DNA of 29,886 nt from Haplomitrium mnioides (Eukaryota; Marchantiophyta; Haplomitriopsida; Calobryales): contig JBNGIS010020412.1 in NCBI GenBank assembly GCA_049999725.1, positions 1-29,886 of the forward strand. The letters are read 5' to 3'. The notes under the pieces are model-generated. The model had not been told where the DNA came from, made no database searches, and saw only the letters and a program-made list of their open reading frames with translations. Made by a program: the position numbers and the translations under genes. Positions 21,733 to 29,886 of the stretch are shown here, one piece after another; position 1 is the first letter of the stretch; each line of letters begins with the position of its first letter.

Positions 21733-23640
21733 CTCAGAAAGGGAACTCTGTCTAGTGGAGGAGCTATTCAGAGAGTATTATAAGCTAAAATGAAGAAGAG
21801 GATTGAGAAATTGGGAGTACTTTGCTGACAGCTGAATGGATAGAAGAGAAATGAGGGAGATTTGGTTATAGAGTAGTGATACTCAAGTAGTCTCTGTCCT
21901 CAATTGAGGAAAATTTGATGGCAGAAGGAGTAAAGGTCGCTCTAGCTATAAGGAGATGTCACTCCCACATTCTTTTGGGTGATATGGTCTATCAGCGCTG
22001 CTGAATTCAGAGGGTGGTATTGTTGAGGGGATTCTTCCTGCAGAGTCGACCACTATCCTAGTGGCTATGTAGTGAGAGCAACACCATTCCCTACGATGGC
22101 ATTAATTCCAGCTCAACATGAGAAGGAAGAAATGCAAGGGAGAAATTTGTATGGAAGAAAAAAAATAAATTAATTAAAAATGAAGAACAATTGTGACATG
22201 TATTGCATGAATTCAAAATGTGGTCCTCGGTTGATAGCAGATGGGGATTCCTCCAAAGCTGGTGGGCAAGTGATTGGTGTAGACTTTTCTCAAGAAAGCC
22301 AATATTACAAGAGTGTGGTTTTCTGTAGCCACGCTCATATTGAATAGAAGAACACTCAAGCGGTGGTTCTGCAGCGGGTGAACAACTTTTATGAGGAAAA
22401 AGATTACATTTGAATTCAAGAGATACAGGTAGAAAGATGATATGGGGGCAAACACAACGGCAATATAGGCAGCATGGCATAGAGCATGCAATGGAGTGAA
22501 GCTAAGAGGTTGGTGTAGGCCTCTCGATATAGTGGAATTGTACTTTTGGGTTAATCAAAGATAAAAGAAGTGAAGAATTGAGTTAGTAAAGAAGGCAAAG
22601 TGGATAAGAATAGGGAGATAGATATATATTGGTAGGAAGAACGATGGTGAAGAATGCTGGTAGATGGGACTAAGGAGCAAGCAAGGGTTAAATAAGTAGG
22701 ATGAATATAGTAGATGATTAAATGATCATTAGGAGGCTGGAATTTGGAAATGGGTGATGAGCAGAGGTGAAAAGGAGATCACAATGTAATGGAGAGGTGC
22801 TTGTGGGTAGGCTAGGAAGTAGGAGAGTGGGTGTGAGTAGTGAAAAGGAAGGAAGTTACCTCCGGAACTCAAAGTGAACAATGCCACTTGAGAATTAACC
22901 AAGGTGGGAAGATTTGATTGGGTTGTGGACATAAAAAGAAGAAAGGAAGTGAAAGTTGTGCTAGAGTGAATTCAGAAATCTGGTTGGTGTATCAGTTGGG
23001 ATAGAAGATGAGGTTATAGTCGGGAATATTGAAGAAGGTTCTGCAAGCATACCAACTAGCTCAATACTTCAAAGAGAAACTTCCAAGATGGTTTCCATGG
23101 CTGGTAGCTAAGGTAACAATAAATTGAAAACATTTGTGTGTTATGCATCTTGTGCATGAGTACAGTGTCATGTTCTTTTATTAGAGTTTGCTATGTTCTG
23201 TATTGAGGGAAGTTTACGTGGAGTGTTAATAAAATCAAGATTGTGGTCGTATTTGTGTCTTGTGGTGGATCTTTCATGAGAGATTAGTGGGAGTTGCTAT
23301 ACTGTTGGAGATCTGAATAGGGGAAGGGTTACAGAAGTGAATACTTAAGATACTATGACCCAAGCGGTGAGCTGAAAAGAAAATCTGGATTATAATCTAT
23401 ATTGGCTATTATTTAAATATGTATTAAGCAAAGTGCTATTTGTGGAATTGTGAATACATGTGAGTTATTTTGTGCATTTACTTTGGACCTACTCCTTCCA
23501 AGTTGAAACATCTAAAATCAGACGCATGTGAATTATTTCTTTTCTATTATAGGCATCAACTCTTGAACCTGAAGACCAAGCAACAAGATATCAATTGTTT
23601 GCAGGTCCCAAGCCAGTCTTGAGGGAATAGAAAGCACCCT
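21733..23640. other. Right flank of the copia insertion; possible spliced gene relic
   Basis: Mostly unassigned. One plus-strand stretch near 22998-23112 reads IEDEVIVGNIEEGSASIPTS followed by Ser/Met-rich residues. It is followed by CTAAGGTAACA (a possible splice donor near 23111) and, after T-rich DNA, by TTCTATTATAG (a possible acceptor near 23553) and an open stretch ASTLEPEDQATRYQLFAGPK. This could be two exons of a dead gene that I do not recognise. The evidence is frame and splice-site appearance only. Confidence 0.25.
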
Positions 23641-23837
23641 TACGACCCCTTGTGTTCTGGTGGACCTAACTACCACCACAACCAAGTGTATTCCTAGATA
23701 GCCGAATCAGCAGGATACTTTGCATAACCCAACAAAAACTCTCAAAGTCAGAAGTTAGGTCATATACTACAACCATATCTGACGTAGGGCTTCCTTCTAT
23801 GCCCTGTACTTCAAGATCTAACACCTGTACAAAGAGC

Positions 23838-25440
23838 ATCATAATAACTGTCCATTTCAAAAGAGAAGAAATTTGTTACCTTTGTCAAACTCCAAGACAA
23901 ATTTTCTCACAATGATTTTATTTCTTTGTAGGTTTCAAAAATAGAAAATCTTTTGCATTTTGGAATTTTAACATTTAGAAAGTGAGTTCTCCAATGTTTT
24001 GTAAGACCCGAAAAACTAAGAATGCAATCAGGATCTTTCTCTTTCAAATAGGTTGTGTAGTAGTCATAAACTTCCTATTTTGTAAAATTATCAGGCAAGT
24101 TATAAGCTTTGTAAGTGGACATTCTCTCACAATGTCCTTGATGAAAATTTGTCCATCTATTTATGCACAAATACTTCTTTAGCAGAGAGTTCTCTATTTC
24201 CAAAAATGCCTCCAAGATCAACGTTTTTTGAGATTTTGAATCCTTTGGATTCTATTATTCCATACTGATAATATTAATTTGAAAGGTCTTCTACAGACAA
24301 CGACACCACCAAGTAGAGTGAACCAATAGTCAACTTCGAAGTCTTTTCTTGGTAATCCTCATTGCAATGTGATATCTTGATTTTTCATGGTTTGTCAAAA
24401 ATACGTTTCTCTCATATTTTTCCAAAAGTCTATCTTGCACAGTGACAAACAATTATTTTGACAGCATAATATTCTCTTCAATTTCAAAATTGATATAGGA
24501 TTGAGTTTTCTCTCTACAAAGCTCTCGTCATGATGGAATTTCAGCAAAGAATTATCACGTAAAGTGTTTACCCGTTTGGGTTTTGGCCCAGACAAAGAAT
24601 TCTTATGTATTGCAAGTTAATTTGGTTCATTGGCAAATCCATCCATCAAAGATAATTCATCATCTTGGAGGTCTTGAATATCATCGAGAGCATTGCTTGT
24701 TCCTTCGAAATAAGTTTTAGATCAATTTAGACTACCTTGAGGATTAAGAGAATTGGACCATGCCAAAATAGAATCTTCATCAATATCTTGAGCACTAGAA
24801 AATGTTTTTTGCAAAATAATTGATGCTTTTGCAAATAGCTCCAACGAAATGTTTGTTGACTAAGACTCTTTCCTAGAATCATTTCTTAAATTGTCGTATG
24901 AAGATTCCTCCAAATGAATTTGGTTTCAAAATGATCTCCCAATCTCGTTTAGAGGTTCAACTTGATTAGAAATCACTTCATGTTTGAGTGGTGATATTGG
25001 TGACAACAAATCATCTCCAAAATTGAAACAATTCACCTATTCTATGCTTTTTGTGTTTTCAACAAATAGATCTAGATCTTGAACATCGTGCTCTTCATCT
25101 AACAAGGACAAAGAAAGGTCCACAATCATCTAAAATTTTTGACTTGAACGTCTTTTTGTTGATCTGTTGGAGTACTCAAAAGAAAGATTCAACTTTGAAT
25201 GCTTGACCGACAATAAAGATCCAGTATGTGTAGAAGGTTGAGTCTTGGATCCCATGCAAGCATTGGGTTCTAACTTGATCTTTTGCATGCAAGTTGTTCA
25301 CTTCTTGTTCCAATACACACATTTGGTTCACTCATTGACCCTATGTGTGCATAGGGTTCAATCCCTGATCCTATACGCACGTAAGATAACAGCTGCTACT
25401 TTGAACCAAGAACCACTACTGAGTTCCTATTTCACTTGGT
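23838..25440 (-). pseudogene. Copy B: 5' half of the DUF7869-like gene
   Basis: The minus strand carries the N-terminal half of the family. It opens with a 10-residue peptide repeat (25377-25258), then an acidic part from 25129 resembling copy C. Next comes the Pro/Lys/Asn stretch (open at 24395-24595, beginning SGPKPKRVNTLRDNSLLKFH) and a Cys-rich CCQNNCLSLCKIDF (about 24465-24425). The HWR-MHF-like region (about 23990) and a CETY segment (about 23925) follow; the second Cys of CETC is Tyr here. Similarity to copy A continues to about 23838 (DSYYDAL) and then stops. The same position in copy A starts its intron-like gap. Frameshifts and stops are frequent. Copy D, on the same strand, holds the missing second half. 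Confidence 0.62.
25258..25377 (-). repeat. 30-bp tandem units coding a 10-residue peptide repeat (copy B)
   Basis: Four consecutive 30-base units on the minus strand begin at 25377, 25347, 25317 and 25287. In one frame they read RIGSGIEPYA, HIGSMSEPNV, CIGTRSEQLA and a diverged fourth. Each junction carries a near-palindrome of the TATGCACACATA type. The same 10-residue period is found in copy C. Confidence 0.75.
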
Positions 25441-25444
25441 AGTC

Positions 25445-25770
25445 GAAATTTTTGTTTTCAGTGATTTGTCATTGAAAAACATCAATTTTGCGTTTGTAAT
25501 CTTTTTTTTGTAAAACAATCGTTTTTTATAAATACAAATTGCATATTTTACATCGAGATTATATTTCAAACATTTTATTATAATTAATACCCTAGAAAAT
25601 AAGCATTTTAGTTATTCAAATATTTTATTAAAACTTCACACTATTGCCAATACATTAAATTCATCAAAAATAAAATAAAACATATATCTTTTTATGAAAA
25701 AAATTTAGAGACAAACGTAAATGTCTAGTAGGGTATGGACTTTGAACCAAACTTTGAGAATGGTAGCTAA
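25445..25770. other. AT-rich non-coding segment
   Basis: Very AT-rich DNA between copy B and the tandem array, with runs of T and TTTTATTA words. I see no gene or known motif in it. Confidence 0.6.
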
Positions 25771-25774
25771 CAAT

Positions 25775-26120
25775 TCCTAGGCAAGCATAGACTCTAAACC
25801 AAAACCCTAAAGCCTATGCACGCATAGATTCTGAATGAGAATCCTAAAGCATGTGCATGCTTAGACTCTGAATAAGAACAATGAAGTTATGCACACATGG
25901 ACTTTGAACTAGAGCCATTGCATGCCAAGATTCTAAACAAGAACCCTACAGCCTATGCACGCATAGACATTGAACAAGAACCCTTTGCAAAGCCTACGAG
26001 TGCAGAGACTCTGTACAATAACCTGACAGCTTATACGCGCATGGAATTCAAACAAGAACTACAAAGCCTTAATGCACAAAGACACTAAACAATGTGCAAA
26101 GACTCCAAATCATCCTTAGA
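25775..26120 (+). repeat. 37-bp tandem array with palindromic core
   Basis: About nine units, most close to 37 bp, with the pattern GCCTATGCACGCATAGA, then TTCTGAA, then AAGAACCCTAAA. Clear unit starts are near 25775, 25812, 25849, 25886, 25951, 25992, 26029 and 26066; some units are shortened or stretched (31-41 bp). The core is a near-perfect palindrome. It differs in period from the 30-bp coding repeats but shares their core. It lies between the 3' end of the methyltransferase relic and the 5' end of copy B. Confidence 0.8.
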
Positions 26121-26303
26121 TTGGCAATTGAGTTCAAACCATTCTTAGATTATCAATTGAGTCAACTTATTCTTAGGCATACTAAACTGAATCGTGATGA
26201 AAAGACTTGAAATAGATTGAAAGAGAAACAAGATGAAACTTTGACAGATAAAGATTTGGAAATAATAAATTTTATTAATAGTATAAAGTGTTCAAACAGA
26301 TCC

Positions 26304-27945
26304 TCAGACTCTATCCTCTTTGGGAAGAATTGTCTCATCTAAATCCACATGTTGAGCATCTACAGCTGTTAGAGAGTCCTATCGAGACTTTCCAGTCCCC
26401 GATATTACAATGGAGTCACCAGAAGCACCTGCAGTACTAGGAGGAAAGGGTTCCTTATGGTATGCAAAAACGATCTGTGACTCAGTCACATCATATGGCT
26501 AAGAAACCATCAACAAAACCCTCTGAGGAATATAAATAGACTAACGTCTATCGTATTCTATGGTGATGCAGTTTCACATCAGCTTTAAAGCACAAACAAG
26601 ACCTGTGCTAGACCTAGAGCAAAGATCTAGGATCCAATCTTGCTCTGTTGATAAATGGTCAATGAAAAAATTATAGAGAGCTTGAGGCTTCTGATAAACA
26701 TTCACATGAGCATCATCTCCTAGATGTTTAAGTTTTGTCGAAACTGTAGGACAACTAAACACACTATGGATAATCTGTCAAAGAAGTCCTGTCAAAGAAG
26801 TAGGTTGCAAATTAAAGAGCCACATGCTCCTCTTTCCTTCTTTAGTCCAGTAGCCCACCGTCTAATATTCGTGAGCATGTGCAATTATGGGACCACCAAA
26901 ATGATGAATGTTGCTTTTGTCCCTGCAAAAAGAAAAACAAACAAATCAACTAATATAAACAAAATGCAGGAGAAGTAAAACAAAGAAAAATCAGAAACAA
27001 AAAATAAAAGAACAAATTACCAGATATCATGGTCAATTGCACAGTAGACTTTAGAAAGTGCATCCTTGATGATGCCAAATTGCTACGATGAATGAATAAT
27101 CACAAAAGACCAAAATTTCGAAGTTGTACCGCAAAAGAAGATACCATATAAAAAATGTCATCTTTTGAAAAAGGTTCCGAGTCATCGTGCTTACACTCCA
27201 TCAGGTTGTACCTATAAGGAATATCAACGATAGCCAAAGTGAAACACCTAGGTTTCACAAGGCCTTTCAATTGTCAAGCATTGGCCTCCTTGTGGATTTG
27301 ATAAAACACCACGTTAAGACCATTGACATATGACATTAATTCATCTTCCTCAGCTCTGACAACTCCTTCCGTTGTCAGAGATGCAACACCGCTTTGTTGT
27401 TGTGCTTTCCACTCTCTAGCCTTTTGGCAATGGAGAAGAAAAGCACAAGGATAAGAGACCAACGTGGGAGGTTGGTCTTGATCTTTAGAGGCTTCCTCGA
27501 CCCCAGATTTCTTTTGACATTTCGCAGTTGTTGTCAATTTCTTTGTAAGCTGCCGTTTAAAAGTTTTGTCCCCTTGCACAAAAATCAAACAGAAAACATG
27601 AAAAAGTGAGAAAAAACATTTTAAGGTAGAGAACGAAAAAGACTTCCATGCGCGCATGGACATAGAATCGCTTGCAATTGGCAGAATAAAGCATAATTGA
27701 ATCTTGGGCCTATACAAGCAGCCCGATTTTGGTTTTCTTTCCCTCTCGGATCATTGTAATTTGGACCAGTAGTCCCTAATTGAATTTTTCACCTTCACTT
27801 GCAAATAGGTAAAGATGGTGATCTGGGTCTTTCAAAGAATAGTAGTTTACGAGCCATTTCCACTCCAATCTAAAGCCTTGATAACATCCAAATACCTATA
27901 TGGCTTCAGTTTAGTTAGGCGGGAAATATTTTCTTGAGAGGCCAT
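26304..27945 (-). pseudogene. Beta-class DNA amino-methyltransferase-like gene, intron-containing and decayed
   Basis: Enzymes of this class transfer a methyl group from S-adenosylmethionine to the exocyclic amine of adenine (N6) or cytosine (N4) in DNA. Going 3'-ward on the minus strand, the start ATG is at 27945 (MASQENISRLTKLKPY). An open Lys/Gln-rich block lies at 27717-27274. The catalytic motif appears as AIVDIPYRYNL with DIPY at 27225-27214, in the place of DPPY/SPPY. A GT-AG intron is at 27020-26923. The last exon has NVYQKPQALYNFFI, then ILDLCSRSSTG at 26633-26601 (normally D-F/C-x-G-S-G-T) and ITIEYDRR. The frame ends with TGA at 26306-26304. Catalytic motif before the SAM-binding motif is the permuted beta order. 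Both glycines of GSG are lost (Arg, Ser). A frameshift lies near 27860 and another near 27100, and several stops occur. Confidence 0.66.
26923..27020 (-). other. 98-bp GT-AG intron in the methyltransferase-like gene
   Basis: The minus strand reads ATATCTG then GTAATTTG at the donor and a long T-rich tract ending TTTTTGCAG at the acceptor. Removing it joins TG to GGAC, giving a Trp codon and an unbroken frame ...HDIW|DKSNIHHFGGPIIAHAHEY. The exact phase match plus canonical ends make a real spliceosomal intron very likely. Confidence 0.8.
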
Positions 27946-28405
27946 TCTCCATATAGAAAAAAAAAATCTTTTTGGAGGTGAAAAATGTACTGAACAAAAG
28001 TTCAGAAATCACTAATTGCTGGAAATGGCCAAAAACTGAGTAAATGAAAAAAAAGAAATAATAAAAAAACGAAAACCAAAAACTGAACTCGCAACAATGG
28101 AAAGAAACTTTCCACTAGCGCTCCATTTATAGCCAAATTTCAAAAAAAATCTTTTTTCCGCCAAAAATTGGTTCGCAGAGCTCTTGACACATAGGTTCAT
28201 TTGGTGCAAAAAAAAGTTAGTATATAAAGCATTGCTTTTTTTCATCTTTCCAATTTCTTTTTTTCATTTTCTTCCCAAAAAGTTCTTAATTTTGTTGTTT
28301 TGCAAAAAAAACGACAAAACTGCATCTTTTGAGAGTGATGTAAGAGGTTCATAATATTTGTTAAAATAGTTCCTTGAAGTAACTTAGTTTTTGTGAGCTT
28401 TTTCA
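27946..28405. promoter_or_regulatory. Head-to-head intergenic region
   Basis: 460 bp separate the start of the methyltransferase relic (27945, minus) from the start of copy C (28406, plus). It is A/T-rich with several homopolymer A and T runs. Only one convincing TATA box is seen, oriented toward copy C. On the minus side a weak CTATATGG lies just upstream of the ATG, too close to be a core promoter. Confidence 0.45.
28221..28229 (+). promoter_or_regulatory. TATA box of copy C
   Basis: TATATAAAG matches the plant TATA consensus. It is followed by a pyrimidine-rich stretch (TTTTTTTCATCTTTCC) where transcription would start about 30 bases downstream, leaving an untranslated leader of about 150 bases before the ATG at 28406. 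Confidence 0.6.
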
Positions 28406-29886
28406 ATGGCTGGAGTTTTTAAAGGCAAGAAGAGAGTAGAATTTCAAGATTCATCTTCATATAAGAGTGTTATTTTTGATAGGCAGTTTGAGATTCAATC
28501 AAATGCCAATTTTCAGGAGTTAAGTGATGGAGTAACAAAAGTGTCAAGTGAGATGGCGAGTATATTGGGGAAAAAGATGGCTTCTGTTGAATTAGATAGC
28601 TCCACTCTGAAAGATCAAGAAGGTGAACTCCATGTGCGCATTGGGTCAAGGAGTGAATCCAATGCACGCATAGGATTAACAACTCAACATTTTGCGCGCA
28701 AATGATCAAAGAGAGAACTCAGTGCTCACAAAGATCTAAAGAAATAATCTTCATCCAGCAAAACATCTTTGTTGCCCATCAAGCGATCGAGGTTCAATCT
28801 TTCTTCTAAGTATTCCAAAATGTCTGAAAAAAAAAACTCAACAAAGAGATTTCAGATGATTGTAGAACTTTCTTCGTCCACATCTGAGGGAGACCTCGAT
28901 GTTCATGATCAATGTGTGTCTTTTCAGAACACAAACAACATACAATCTCTAGACAACTTTAATTTTGGAGATGAGCCACTCTCCTCGATAGCACCACTCA
29001 AAAAACGAGTGATTTCTTTTCAAGTTGCATCTCACAAAGAGATTGAGACATTTGAAACAAATCAAATTCTTTTGGAGTAGTCTTCAGACGATAGTTTGGA
29101 AAATGATTCTTGCAAAGAGTCTCAATCAATCGACATTTCTTTGGAGTTATCACCAATGGCACCGATTTTATTACAAAAAACATTTTTTTCTGATGAAGAT
29201 ATTGATCAAGACTCAGTTTCGGAATGGTGCAATTCTCTCAATCTCCTAAAAGAAACTCGTATCTCAAAAATATTCTGTGACGGAACAAACAGTGTTTATG
29301 ATGACGACCAAGATCTTCATGATGAATTATCTCCTATTGCTAGATTTGCTTACGGACCAAATCGTCCAGCACAACATAAGAATTCTTTATATGGGCGAAA
29401 ACCCAAACCGGTAAACACCTTACGCAAAAATTCTTTGCGGAAAGTCCATCATGACAAGAGCTTTGTGAAGAAAAAGCTGGATCCAATTTCCATTTCTAGA
29501 TTGAAGAGAATTTCTTGTTGTCGAAATAATTGCTTGTCATTGTACAAGATAGATTTTTTTTTTTAAACTGTGAGAGAAGCGTACTTTTGACAAAGCATGA
29601 AGAATTGTGATATCACACTGCAGTGGGAAATACCAAGAAAAGATTCCGATGTAGAAATCGATTTACACTGCCTAGCGGTACCTTTGTCTGTAGAAGAGAT
29701 TTCAAATTAATATTAGCACTAGGGAATGATAGAATCCAAAGGGTTCAAAATCTCAAAAATGCAGATCCTAGAGGCATTTTTTGAAAAAGAAAACTCTCTG
29801 CTAAAGGAGTTTTCGTTCGTGAGTGGATGGACAATTTTTTCCAAGGACATTGCGAGAGAATACCCACTCACGAAGTATACAACTTG
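28406..29886 (+). pseudogene. Copy C: best preserved DUF7869-like gene, 5' part
   Basis: The ATG at 28406 begins MAGVFKGKKRVEF. A single frame then runs to 29566 interrupted only by stops at 28703, 28742 and 29078. It includes the 10-residue repeats (28607-28726), an acidic/Ser-rich part from about 28850, and the NRPAQHKNSL and KPKPVNTLRKNS region (about 29360-29440). The Cys-rich SCCRNNCLSLYKIDF follows (about 29510-29556), then a poly-T tract and frameshift. Coding similarity continues in other frames to the window edge (IQRVQNLKNADPRGIF near 29735). Copy B has Glu where the 29078 stop lies, so this stop is a point mutation. The catalytic core lies beyond the window. With a TATA box it may be transcribed, but the stops argue against a full protein unless they are assembly errors. 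Confidence 0.6.
28607..28726 (+). repeat. 30-bp tandem units coding a 10-residue peptide repeat (copy C)
   Basis: Four consecutive 30-base units begin at 28607, 28637, 28667 and 28697. The clearest two read RIGSRSESNA and RIGLTTQHFA. Unit borders carry CATGTGCGCATTGG and CAATGCACGCATAGG, relatives of the palindromic core. Period and frame match the units in copy B at 25258-25377. Confidence 0.75.

Noticed and set aside
25775-26120. Regular repeats considered as a CRISPR array
   Set aside because: The units are contiguous with no unique spacers, are degenerate, and lie in plant DNA. This is an ordinary tandem repeat.
27573-27643. A second intron in the methyltransferase-like gene (GTCTTT donor, TGCAAG acceptor)
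   Set aside because: The frame 27717-27274 stays open through it, and the donor is weak. It cannot be supported without transcripts.

Overview
This window looks like a stretch of a large, repeat-rich land plant nuclear genome in draft assembly. It is AT-rich and carries decayed Ty1/copia and Ty3/gypsy LTR retrotransposons, short GT-AG introns, microsatellites and two runs of exactly 100 N. I see no rRNA, tRNA, CRISPR array or intact housekeeping gene. A non-flowering plant (bryophyte, lycophyte, fern or gymnosperm) is my guess from the gene families, but the species cannot be fixed from the sequence.

Layout: 1-1620 is a decayed Lys/Glu-rich coiled-coil-like gene on the plus strand. 1640-5674 is copy A (plus) of a multi-copy gene family that I relate to the DUF7869-type, transposase-like proteins. 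Copy A carries a foreign insert (about 3860-4255). 5695-5794 is an assembly gap. 6248-12004 is a minus-strand Ty3/gypsy element with two LTRs; a GA microsatellite with a second gap (10069-10168) lies inside it. 12776-14600 is the 3' half of another family copy (D, minus). 16749-21727 is a minus-strand Ty1/copia element with two 264-bp LTRs, a matching CCCAG target duplication, a primer binding site and a purine tract. 21733-23640 is mostly unassigned. 23838-25440 is the 5' half of a family copy (B, minus). 25775-26120 is a 37-bp tandem array. 26304-27945 (minus) is a decayed, intron-containing gene resembling a permuted (beta-class) prokaryote-type DNA amino-methyltransferase. 28221-29886 is copy C of the family (plus), the best preserved, with a TATA box; it runs off the window.

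How the parts fit: B and D together cover the same gene that A shows as one piece. The copia element and about 4 kb of other DNA lie between B and D, where A has a roughly 0.5-kb intron-like segment. The methyltransferase relic and copy C are arranged head to head about 460 bp apart. A short palindromic motif, close to TATGCGCGCATA, recurs through the locus. In copies B and C it forms exact 30-bp units coding a 10-residue peptide repeat; elsewhere it occurs in 37-bp or irregular units.

Nearly every coding region is broken by stops and frameshifts, several of them apparent C-to-T changes, as expected in methylated, silenced plant DNA. No gene here can be called functional from sequence alone.
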